Part shown: positions 36,253 through 42,965 of the stretch, one piece after another | Numbering within the stretch: the first letter of the stretch is position 1 | Layout of the letters: every line of letters begins with the position of its first letter | Origin: Rummeliibacillus sp044763875 | GTDB taxonomy: Bacteria; Bacillota; Bacilli; Bacillales_A; Planococcaceae | NCBI RefSeq assembly: GCF_044763875.1 | Contig: NZ_JBIWGZ010000011.1 | Span: forward strand, 8,962-72,961 | Direction of reading: 5' to 3' | Length of the DNA stretch: 64,000 nt | The notes under the pieces: model-generated | Seen by the model: only the letters and a program-made list of their open reading frames with translations | Database searches by the model: none | What the model was told of the DNA's origin: nothing | Program-made: the position numbers and the translations under genes

Positions 36253-36570
36253 ATGTGGTATTACGAAAAGAAGCTGCAATATCCCGTAAAGGTAAGGGAG
36301 TGTAATCCTCGATTAGCTAAATTTTTGATTGAACAATATGGTGGTGCAGATGGTGAATTAGCAGCTGCACTCAGATACTTAAATCAACGCTATACAATTC
36401 CAGATAAGGTGATTGGCCTCTTAAATGACATTGGTACAGAAGAATTTGCCCATCTTGAGATGATTGCAACAATGGTGTATAAACAAAACAATTATATTAT
36501 GCAATTAAAAAAATCCAAAAAAATAGAAGGCTCTTCGCCTTCCTTAACCTGTAATGTATTTACTTTCTAA
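36253..36570 (+). CDS. cotJC: cotJC, 5' part (gene interrupted by an intervening element)
   Basis: CotJC is a manganese-catalase-like spore-coat protein of 189 aa in B. subtilis. Codons 1-77 (MWYYEKKLQYPVKV through EEFAHLEMIATMVYK) are clear CotJC. At 36484 the match stops and the frame runs 28 codons into element DNA (QNNYIMQLKKSKK...), ending at 36570. The missing C-terminal 112 codons are at 42950-43288. In the integrated state only a truncated protein lacking most of the catalase fold can be made. TAGGAGG precedes the ATG. Confidence 0.95.
   Translation: MWYYEKKLQYPVKVRECNPRLAKFLIEQYGGADGELAAALRYLNQRYTIPDKVIGLLNDIGTEEFAHLEMIATMVYKQNNYIMQLKKSKKIEGSSPSLTCNVFTF
36465..36500 (+). other. attL: left junction of the cotJC element
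   Basis: cotJC sequence GCAACAATGGTGTA is followed by the shared core TAAAC (36480-36484), then element DNA AAAACAATTATATT. The crossover must lie in the shared bases, as expected for a large serine recombinase with a short core. Confidence 0.85.
36513..36542 (-). terminator. Terminator of the 49-aa element gene
   Basis: GAAGGC (36526-36531) pairs with GCCTTC (36537-36542). On the minus strand the stem is followed by TATTTTTTTGG. It begins 1 nt after the stop codon of the small gene. Confidence 0.8.
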
Positions 36571-36693
36571 TAGCCTTTTTATAAGCTGTTCTATGTCTAA
36601 CTTCCCCCATTCTCTAACCTTCCCTACTCCTTCTTTTTCACTTTCTCTAGTAATCTTTTTCCCAACAGTGTACTGTCTTAGATAACCATTCAA
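36544..36693 (-). CDS. 49-aa basic protein at the left end of the element; candidate recombination directionality factor
   Basis: Starts at a TTG with AAAGGGGAG 5 nt upstream; an upstream in-frame GTG (36744) lacks a ribosome site. The protein is short, charged and largely helical (NGYLRQYTVGKKI, REWGKLDIEQLIKRLL), with no membrane segment and no recognised domain. It is 60 nt from attL, points outward, and has its own terminator. In SPbeta the 58-aa SprB plays the directionality role for SprA. Position and size make this protein a candidate, but no sequence similarity is claimed. Confidence 0.6.
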   Translation of the reverse strand: MNGYLRQYTVGKKITRESEKEGVGKVREWGKLDIEQLIKRLLESKYITG

Positions 36694-36864
36694 AGCGATC
36701 TCCCCTTTAATTAATCCTATGAAGGATAATGTTTGTCCTAGCACCCTAGAATTCGTTCTATGTAGGGAATAAGTTGCGAACTTTTTAGGGTTATTGATAG
36801 TGATTGAGAGAATAAAACAACTATGTTAAGGGGAGAATAGAGAAAAATATTTGAGGTGATAAAA

Positions 36865-37389
36865 ATGAAAAAAGTCATGACTATAATTGGTTTACTATTT
36901 CTGATTTTATCTTTTAATAGTCAATCAATTAGTGCAGAAACACCGCCAAAACTAACTTCTGAATGTATTGAAAAAGGTAAGGAAAGAGATAAAGAATTTA
37001 ATAAAAGGATTATGGAAGACATAATTTCAAGTTTTAAATTAGATATTGATAAAAGTGGTTATGCCGAATTTTCAAATGATGATTTATTGAATGCTAATTT
37101 GATGTATGGTGGAAAAGTTGATGATACTTACTATAATTCATTAAACCAATTATTTGAAAACATCGGGAGTACAGTAGGTCATCCTAGAGTGTATATAAGA
37201 CCTCAGAATGGTTACTTTCTATATAAAGAAACAGATAATACAAATGTTATGGTTAAACTAAAATTAGAGAATGAAAAATGGGTGGTTGTAGAAGAGAAAA
37301 AGAAAAGCGGAAAACAAATTGAATATAATAAGTTAAAATGTGAAGAAGAGTATTTAAAGAAACGTAACAAGTATCACAATATTAAATAA
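36865..37389 (+). CDS. Secreted protein of unknown function carried by the element
   Basis: 174-aa protein with a clear signal peptide (KKVMTIIGLLFLILSF, cleavage likely near SISA-ET) and a charged mature part with two cysteines, probably released outside the cell. The start at 36865 is set by GAGGTG 6 nt upstream; the ORF's upstream GTG is part of that ribosome site. I do not recognise a family. It is the only clear cargo gene of the element and is read in the cotJC direction. Low-GC codon use is similar to the rest of the element. Confidence 0.75.
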   Translation: MKKVMTIIGLLFLILSFNSQSISAETPPKLTSECIEKGKERDKEFNKRIMEDIISSFKLDIDKSGYAEFSNDDLLNANLMYGGKVDDTYYNSLNQLFENIGSTVGHPRVYIRPQNGYFLYKETDNTNVMVKLKLENEKWVVVEEKKKSGKQIEYNKLKCEEEYLKKRNKYHNIK

Positions 37390-37394
37390 GGCTA

Positions 37395-37570
37395 TGGTGT
37401 ACTTGCCCTCCGCTCCGCTACGGTCAAGGTACACAGGTCACTCACTACGTTCGTGCCCTAATTGTTTTATCTTTAGAGACTAAAATAGCCTTTATCATTA
37501 GGGGAGCGTAGCGACCCTGTTAATAATTATAGTTGTGTATCCACGTAGCAAAGCGGAGGGGATACACACT
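37395..37570. repeat. Structured non-coding region with long-range inverted repeat
   Basis: CCCTCCGCTccGCTACG (37406-37422) and CGTAGCaaAGCGGAGGG (37544-37560) are complementary over 15 bp with a 2-nt internal mismatch. Nested hairpins are formed by GTGTACTTG/CAAGGTACAC, GGGAGCGTAGCGACCC and TGTGTATCC/GGGATACACA. It is markedly GC-richer than the flanks. Such regions occur beside replication genes on Gram-positive plasmids; a role as origin is only a suggestion. The rest of 37390-37743 contains a hairpin at about 37634-37655 (ACCTAGA/TCTAGGT). Confidence 0.6.
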
Positions 37571-37743
37571 AATTTTAACCTATTAGTATTATTCATCTAA
37601 GAATAAAGAGTCTATGTAAATAAGAGAAACCTAGAACTCCTTGTGGCTCTAGGTCTAACAGGTGTTTTTGTTTTGTTTAATTGGGTCGGTTTTTCCTGTA
37701 CAGAATGCCTAAAACAGTCGGTTTTACTCGTACGTACAAGGTA

Positions 37744-38574
37744 CTATTTTAGGGGGTTCTCCTCTTTTAAATGTTCCTCAAACATTGCCCTTAAACCGTT
37801 TGTATAGTCGTCCTGTCCGTTACTGTCTTTTCTATACATTAGATCAGGATGGACGTAATACATTAAACTACCGCAACTTTCAGTAGTCATAATCAGTCCT
37901 TTTTTTTTAAGACTTTTTACAATTTTAGTAAGTTCATCAGGGTCAAGATTAATAGCTTTAGCTAAATCCCCTCTGTTCATTTTCCTAATGATACTAAGAT
38001 CTGTTTCGTCAGGGTTGTGACAAAGAAAGCATTTTTCAAAATGGAAGTAGGGCAATATCTTATAAAGAAAACCTAACTGATTAAGTGATAGATTATCGAC
38101 AATTGTACTTAATCGCCCCTTTAGTAGCTTTGTAAAAGGTTTCTTTAATAACTTCCCCATACAATGGAAGTTTTCATTAATGTAAAAGACTTTAGAACGT
38201 CCTTCTTTCGTTGGGATAAGTATAGAAAGATATTCAAGCCTTTTTACTATTTGCTTTGTCTGTGTTGCTCCTCTGCCTAGTATTGCTTGTAGGTCTTTTT
38301 GATATAAGGGTTTTCCTGCTTTAGATAGCTTACCCTTGCCATTTTGTTTTAAATAGTGGAGTAGTTTCATAACCGCTCCACCTTCTATTAATGATAGATG
38401 TTGTGTAACCTCTCTGATAGGGTCATGATAACATGCAACAAACGGAATTATGATCTTATTCCTATAAGCGGTTTTCCTTTGTCTTTCCTGAATTGCCCTT
38501 TTCCCTTCTTCTGTCATATAACTCGCTACATTAACCACTTCACCTGTAAGTGTGTTTATCATTGGAATACTCAC
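37744..38574 (-). CDS. Putative replication initiator / winged-helix protein of the element
   Basis: 276-aa protein beginning SIPMINTLTGEVVNVASYMT. Central and C-terminal segments look like winged helix-turn-helix modules (LYQKDLQAILGRGATQTKQIVKRLEYLSIL; RGDLAKAINLDPDELTKIVKSLKKKGLI). The arrangement resembles plasmid/phage replication (RepL-like) or MarR-like proteins in Bacilli; I cannot separate these by eye. GTG start with GGAGG 8 nt upstream. It lies beside a strongly structured non-coding region, which fits a replication role. Confidence 0.55.
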   Translation of the reverse strand: MSIPMINTLTGEVVNVASYMTEEGKRAIQERQRKTAYRNKIIIPFVACYHDPIREVTQHLSLIEGGAVMKLLHYLKQNGKGKLSKAGKPLYQKDLQAILGRGATQTKQIVKRLEYLSILIPTKEGRSKVFYINENFHCMGKLLKKPFTKLLKGRLSTIVDNLSLNQLGFLYKILPYFHFEKCFLCHNPDETDLSIIRKMNRGDLAKAINLDPDELTKIVKSLKKKGLIMTTESCGSLMYYVHPDLMYRKDSNGQDDYTNGLRAMFEEHLKEENPLK

Positions 38575-38674
38575 TTCAAAAACCTCCTGTAAATTGTCAT
38601 AGTCTTTTTAGCAATCGTTTCATGTGATCTAGTTGTTGCATAAAAAAACCACCGTAAGGGGGTAATGGTTATAG

Positions 38675-38710
38675 AAAACCGCTCCTATGTATTTACTACA
38701 TAAAAGCGGT
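38675..38710 (-). terminator. Terminator of the excisionase-like gene cluster
   Basis: ACCGCT (38678-38683) and AGCGGT (38705-38710) with an inner ATGTA/TACAT stem; T-rich continuation on the minus strand. It separates the cluster from the replication-like gene. Confidence 0.7.
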
Positions 38711-38725
38711 GGGTTTGTAGAATGG

Positions 38726-38962
38726 TTATTCAGAAATGACTACATTAATTTCCTCTTCACTTGCTCCACGTCCTAGTAAAAACTTTACTAGACTATCTTT
38801 ATCTACGGCAAAATTGTACTTAGTGTTGCGAGAGTAATAGCCATCTTTGATACGATGGGCACTATTAAATAGCCCACGTTGTAAGTAACCTAAAACAGCC
38901 CCCTCAGTAAACGCTATGTTAAAATCGTTTAATATTCGGCTAGTTTTTTCAACTGTAATCAT
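38726..38962 (-). CDS. Excisionase/MerR-like small DNA-binding protein 3
   Basis: 78-aa protein, third of three overlapping genes. SRILNDFNIAFTEGAVLGYLQRG followed by a basic-aromatic stretch (YYSRNTKYNF) and DKDSLVKFLL has the outline of an excisionase-type winged helix. AAGGAGTG is upstream of the ATG, and the start shares one base with the previous stop (TAATG). Function is inferred from shape and neighbours only. Confidence 0.55.
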   Translation of the reverse strand: MITVEKTSRILNDFNIAFTEGAVLGYLQRGLFNSAHRIKDGYYSRNTKYNFAVDKDSLVKFLLGRGASEEEINVVISE

Positions 38963-39141
38963 TAAATATCACTCCTTAAAACGAGTTTTCTGATAGTGTC
39001 TTTTGTAAAATAAAGACTGTTGCCTTGGTAGACTTTTTCAACGTATGGGGACGCAACAAGTTCAAAAAGCCTTGTAGTTGAAATATCTAATACTTTAGCT
39101 GCTTGAGAAAAGCTATAAAGATTTTCATTTTTTACTATCAT
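38962..39141 (-). CDS. Excisionase-like small DNA-binding protein 2
   Basis: 59-aa protein: SFSQAAKVLDISTTRLFELVAS is a helix-turn-helix like that of excisionase (HTH_17) proteins, followed by YQGNSLYFTKDTIRKLV. The start at 39141 has GGGGTGG 8 nt upstream and overlaps the end of the preceding gene. It is coupled to both neighbours. It could regulate excision or transcription in the element. Confidence 0.6.
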   Translation of the reverse strand: MIVKNENLYSFSQAAKVLDISTTRLFELVASPYVEKVYQGNSLYFTKDTIRKLVLRSDI

Positions 39142-39316
39142 TACTAGCACCACCCCGCTTTAACCACTCCATCACCAATGCCTTGTTAAACCGTACTGAC
39201 TTACCAACCTTTACACGCCCTGGAATTACACCCTCACGAGATAACCTATAGGCTGTCTGATCTGACATCTCTAAAAGATTAGCTAATGAACGTACTGTAA
39301 GGAACTCTGTTTCCAT
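39125..39316 (-). CDS. Excisionase-family DNA-binding protein 1
   Basis: 63-aa protein with a textbook excisionase helix-turn-helix: TVRSLANLLEMSDQTAYRLS, then GVIPGRVKVGKSVRFNK and VMEWLKRG. First gene of a coupled three-gene set. AGGAGG is 8 nt before the ATG. In phages such proteins act with integrases; here the main recombinase is a serine enzyme, so it may instead be a transcription or replication regulator, or act with the resolvase. Confidence 0.8.
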   Translation of the reverse strand: METEFLTVRSLANLLEMSDQTAYRLSREGVIPGRVKVGKSVRFNKALVMEWLKRGGASNDSKK

Positions 39317-39810
39317 ACTCTAAACCTCCTAATTTGTGTTATTTCTTGCTCTTTCACAAAACATTATAAGAATGGTATTTAAATTCATAACCTTAAAAGG
39401 AAATAAAATAATATAAAAAAATATACAAAGATAGATAACAATAAATACCTATTGTGCGTACGTGGATAGAAATATATAGGTAAGTTGAGGGAACGAATGT
39501 ATAGTTATAACCTGTAAAAATGATGGTATCTGTCTTTATTAAAGTTAAAGCTTTTGGGGCGTATGTTTTAAAGCATTGTGCGTCTTGATAATTTGAAAAA
39601 AATTTTATGCGGAGCGGATGACCCATACATAAAAATATACTGCTCAAAGTCAATCATTCGATAACGGGTATGTCATATAACAAAAAGAGAGTAGTAAATT
39701 AACTACTCCCTTTATTATCTGCATTGCTACATATAACTTCTTCTTTCACGTTGTCCTAACACACCTCACCTAAGGATTAAAATAAAAAAGATAGCTCTCT
39801 AAAGCTACCT
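39317..39810. other. Element intergenic region
   Basis: No convincing gene. It holds the promoter side of the excisionase-like cluster, a hairpin AAGAGAGTAGT/ACTACTCCCTT at 39684-39711, and the resolvase terminator (AAAGATAGCT/AGCTACCTTT, 39788-39811). Confidence 0.45.
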
Positions 39811-40425
39811 TTATCGTTTAATATCCTCACGTTCAAGTAATCTATATATTGTTCCTGTACCAACCTTATAAGTTTTTCGTATATCTGCTATACTGTTTCC
39901 TTCTAGGTATGCTTTTATAATTGCATTACGTCTTACTTCCTCTTCCCCACCTTCAACAAGTTTAGTCTTTCTCCCCTTGTATTTACCTTTTGCTTTTGCT
40001 ATTGCAATGCCCTCTGCTTGTCTTAGCTTAATATCTTCACGCTCTTTTTGTGCAAACGCTGCTAATAAAGAAAGAATGACATCTGCTAGTGCTACTTGTA
40101 CAATATCATCTACTTTTTCTTTTGGCGTGTTCAAAATGGGTTCTTTTATAAACTCTAGGAAGACACCTTTCTTCAAGTAAAATTGGTATTCTTCTTTAAT
40201 GTCCTCATAGTCACGTGAAAGTCGTGTAATACTGTCAAATACAACTGTATCCCCTTCTTGTACTGCACCCTTTAGTTTTTGATACTTTGGGCGATCTGTA
40301 TTCTTACCGCTCATTTTATCAATAAACATATTTTCTTTATCAATTCCTAAAGCTTTCATACTTTCGATTTGTCTACTTTCGTTCTGATCTACACTTGATA
40401 CACGAATATAAGAATAAATTGTCAT
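39811..40425 (-). CDS. Small serine recombinase (resolvase/invertase type)
   Basis: 204-aa protein of the Tn3 resolvase/DNA invertase family: IYSYIRVSSVDQNESRQ carries the catalytic serine in the RVSS motif, FDSITRLSRDYED gives the conserved arginine region, and the C-terminus ends with a helix-turn-helix (SIADIRKTYKVGTGTIYRLL). ATG at 40425 chosen because homology begins there; upstream in-frame codons lead into the repeat region. It may resolve multimers of a circular form of the element. Repeats that could be its res site lie just upstream. Confidence 0.88.
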   Translation of the reverse strand: MTIYSYIRVSSVDQNESRQIESMKALGIDKENMFIDKMSGKNTDRPKYQKLKGAVQEGDTVVFDSITRLSRDYEDIKEEYQFYLKKGVFLEFIKEPILNTPKEKVDDIVQVALADVILSLLAAFAQKEREDIKLRQAEGIAIAKAKGKYKGRKTKLVEGGEEEVRRNAIIKAYLEGNSIADIRKTYKVGTGTIYRLLEREDIKR

Positions 40426-40443
40426 TACCGCCCAACTTCCTTC

Positions 40444-40656
40444 CGTTACCATTTTTATTACTCTTACCTTACCGTTAAATACGGTAATAGTCAAACGGTA
40501 ATTTAAGAACGTTGTTAAATCAAGCTTTTAAGCGTATCATTTTTGTTACCGTTTAAGTGTAGTCTATCGGTAACGACTTTTTTATGTAGAATGTTACATT
40601 CGTCAACTGTTGGACTTTCCAAAATTACCAAACCTTCCAAAGTTACCAAACTTACC
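40444..40656. repeat. Array of TTACC(GT)/(AC)GGTAA motifs upstream of the resolvase gene
   Basis: At least ten copies in both orientations within about 210 bp: TTACC at 40446, 40464, 40469, 40546, 40625, 40643 and 40652; GGTAA at 40483, 40497 and 40569. Two form TTACCGT-TAAAT-ACGGTAA (40469-40487). This fits a recombinase res site, a repressor operator array or replication iterons. It spans the resolvase promoter. From 40657 to 40969 nothing else is evident. Confidence 0.65.
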
Positions 40657-40969
40657 ATTTTTCGAGTTTTTGAAATTCATCTATATACTAGGAAATGTAT
40701 TATACGGTGGATGCAAATTATATGGGACAATTAAATTTAGATAAAATCTGAAAAATCCTTTTTACATTTTTATAGCGATTGCCTATAACATATCAGAAAT
40801 GCAAAAAAGTTTTTTTCTGCAACGACACTTTAAACACGAATAAATAGGCGTCTATTATGTTGTCCTTTCTAGATTGCAAAAATATTTAAAAAAAATTTAA
40901 AAGATTAAAGAAGGACATTCGAAATTACTTAGCAATTAAAATACATCAAAATTTTAGGGGGATTTACAT

Positions 40970-41140
40970 ATGGATTTAAAGTATTTAGAAATGGTCTTAA
41001 TTGTAGGTGGGGCATTGATAGGGATGGCAATAAATATTACTGGTAATGTGGTCTATCATACACTTAGGATTGGTATGTTGTTCAAAAATGAAGATAAAAA
41101 TAAAGGCAAAGGCAAAAAGAAAAGACCACCTAAAAAATAG
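40970..41140 (+). CDS. 56-aa membrane peptide with Lys-rich tail
   Basis: Short gene with AGGGGGA 7 nt upstream of the ATG. One hydrophobic segment (YLEMVLIVGGALIGMAINITG) is followed by a strongly basic C-terminus (KGKGKKKRPPKK). The stop codon lies inside a terminator stem. It is the only gene between the resolvase and the large recombinase, and points toward the right end. Unknown function; it could be a small toxin-like peptide or an accessory factor. Confidence 0.65.
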   Translation: MDLKYLEMVLIVGGALIGMAINITGNVVYHTLRIGMLFKNEDKNKGKGKKKRPPKK

Positions 41141-41151
41141 GTGGTTTTTTT
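41125..41151 (+). terminator. Terminator of the 56-aa gene
   Basis: ACCACC (41125-41130) pairs with GGTGGT (41140-41145), followed by TTTTTT. Within 41152-41385 further GCTATC/GATAG repeats occur (41231, 41253, 41284, 41297), including TATATGATAG/CTATCATATA. Confidence 0.8.
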
Positions 41152-41385
41152 ATAAGTGGATATTTTTTATTATATTGAATGATTTTGTGGCAATGGTGGT
41201 GCGGATCAATCAATCACCGTTTATCGAACTGCTATCGTAACCCAAGGTATATGATAGTAAGCGATGACAAAGCGACTTCAATTGCTATCATATATCGCTA
41301 TCATAATGCACTAGCAATAGACCGTACCCTATCGGTAAAGAATTGTAATACTATTCATATCTCACCTATTGGTAAAATTAAAAAA

Positions 41386-42879
41386 CTAACTAGTAAAGTC
41401 TTTCCAAACAATATCTAACTCGATTTCTTTGTTTATTTTCTTATAGTATATAACATCTACAAATTCCCTTAGAATGTTATTTGTTTCTGTTGGTGGTAAT
41501 ATGTCTTTTCCTTCTAAAAAGCCCTTCATTCTGCTTATCACATGATCTATATAGTCTGTACTCGATAAGGCTTTATTTTCTTCTAGTTGCTCCAATTTAG
41601 TTTTTAGAGAGTTTTCTCTTGCTCTTAGGTTTTTAATCTGTTCTGTTGTTTCATCTTCGGTAAATATTTCTGCTAAATATCCCTTTTGAACTCTTCTTAT
41701 TTCTTGTCCTATCCTCTTCAAGTCATTTTCACTAGTTCTAATTTGTACATTAATTTTATGGCTATCCTCCACTTTTATTTCTTGTATAAGGTCCTTATGG
41801 TTTTCTATTTCGTGAAGGTATGACTCTAAATGACCATAAAAAAGTTCTTCAAAGTCATCCATATTCGCCCCTTGATTTTTACATACAGTGTAATTTGTTT
41901 GATCTATATAATGCCTTGTTTGACATGAACTAATTCTTTTTTTCCCGCCTTTAGATGTTTGAAAAGAATGTACTCTATTACATAAAGCACACCTTATAAA
42001 TCCACTAAAAGGATGTTTACCTAATTTTAAAGGTATAGGTCTTGAATTTCTACTTTGTTTTAATTCTTGTACTTTGTTCCAAAGTTCCTTACTTACAATT
42101 GGATCATGTGTACCTTCTACTAAAACTTGTTCGTCTTCACTTGTCTTGATATTTCTTTTTCCGTATTCACTTTTAGTCTTTCTATAAAGTGAGTCCCCTT
42201 TATAAGCAGGATTATTTAAAAGCCTATTAACACCTGATGGACTCCATACCATGGAATTTGATGTTTTTACACCTTCTAAAGAATATTGATAAGCTATGTC
42301 CTTTGTAGACATACCACTTGCATAGTCATTAAAAAGTCTTAGGATTATTGTGGCGTCTTCTGTAGTCTCTAGCCTTTTGGTCTTCCTATTGTATTTGTAA
42401 CCGATAGGGGTTTTCTTCCCCATCCAATTACCTTCTTTTGCAGATTGTATAGAACCCCTTACAAGCCTTCTTTTAATTGTTTGATACTCGTTTTTAGCTA
42501 AAACTGATTGTATGTCACTAAATAGGTCATCTTCTTGCTTTGTAAAGTCATATATTTTATTTGGGGTTATAACTTTACACCCCGCACTTATTAATTCTTC
42601 TTTGATTATTCCAAAGTGTGTAGTATTTCTTGAAAGCCTATCTAAATCATTTACTACAACCCCGTCATATGAGTATGCTTTCACCTTATCAAGCATTTTT
42701 TGAAGTTGTGGACGATCTAGTGTTTGGGATGACGCAACCTCTTTAAAAATCTCATATGCCCATTTATTTTTTTGGCATAACTCAACTAAAATAGCCTGCT
42801 GTCTATTTATAACTTCTTCTGTTTCATCTTCCCTAGATTTTCTAACATAAACCGCTACACTGCTTATTTTTCGTTCCAT
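41386..42879 (-). CDS. Large serine recombinase of the cotJC element
   Basis: 497-aa site-specific recombinase. The resolvase-type catalytic domain (VAVYVRKSRED with the nucleophile Ser15; VVNDLDRLSRN) is followed by a recombinase domain (GKKTPIGYKYN, WSPSGVNRLLNNPAYKG), a zinc ribbon (CALC and later Cys pairs, about residues 305-340) and a coiled coil with C-terminal helix (about 370-450). Length and layout match SpoIVCA of the sigK skin and SprA of SPbeta. ATG at 42879 has GGGGTGG 5 nt upstream. It lies 67 nt from the right core and is transcribed away from it. Confidence 0.95.
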   Translation of the reverse strand: MERKISSVAVYVRKSREDETEEVINRQQAILVELCQKNKWAYEIFKEVASSQTLDRPQLQKMLDKVKAYSYDGVVVNDLDRLSRNTTHFGIIKEELISAGCKVITPNKIYDFTKQEDDLFSDIQSVLAKNEYQTIKRRLVRGSIQSAKEGNWMGKKTPIGYKYNRKTKRLETTEDATIILRLFNDYASGMSTKDIAYQYSLEGVKTSNSMVWSPSGVNRLLNNPAYKGDSLYRKTKSEYGKRNIKTSEDEQVLVEGTHDPIVSKELWNKVQELKQSRNSRPIPLKLGKHPFSGFIRCALCNRVHSFQTSKGGKKRISSCQTRHYIDQTNYTVCKNQGANMDDFEELFYGHLESYLHEIENHKDLIQEIKVEDSHKINVQIRTSENDLKRIGQEIRRVQKGYLAEIFTEDETTEQIKNLRARENSLKTKLEQLEENKALSSTDYIDHVISRMKGFLEGKDILPPTETNNILREFVDVIYYKKINKEIELDIVWKDFTS

Positions 42880-42929
42880 AAATGCCACCCCGCTACTATT
42901 GATATATACCCTATCTTATCAAAGTTGCA

Positions 42930-42965
42930 TAATAGAAACAATCTGTAAACTTACAAAAGACGCTA
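42930..42965 (+). other. attR: right junction of the cotJC element
   Basis: Element DNA ending in AGAAACAATCTG is followed by the core TAAAC (42946-42950) and cotJC codons CTT ACA AAA GAC. Both junctions also share an ACAAT a few bases before the core. Confidence 0.85.

Larger units (their letters stand above)
36480..42950. mobile_element. cotJC-intervening element (6,466 bp), skin-like
   Basis: The element splits cotJC between Lys77 and Leu78. Both junctions carry TAAAC (36480-36484 and 42946-42950); deleting one copy plus the DNA between them restores a continuous 189-codon cotJC. Contents, left to right: 49-aa basic protein, secreted protein, structured repeats, replication-initiator-like protein, three excisionase-like proteins, small serine resolvase, membrane peptide and large serine recombinase. 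No phage structural genes are present. The recombinase probably excises the element, possibly during sporulation as for the sigK skin element; regulated excision itself is inference. Confidence 0.93.

Noticed and set aside
37395..37570. CRISPR array or IS ends in the GC-rich hairpin region
   Set aside because: The repeats are inverted and few, with no regular spacers, transposase or target duplication.
39393..39653. 86-codon minus-strand frame in the element
   Set aside because: No ribosome site, odd composition and no recognisable domain; likely chance in AT-rich DNA.
42899..42946. TTG-initiated extension of the 3' cotJC segment into the element
   Set aside because: No ribosome site, and the extra 16 residues do not resemble CotJC; the true upstream coding sequence is the 5' half at 36253.
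36480..42950. Calling the element a prophage
   Set aside because: No capsid, tail, terminase, portal or lysis genes are visible in 6.5 kb.
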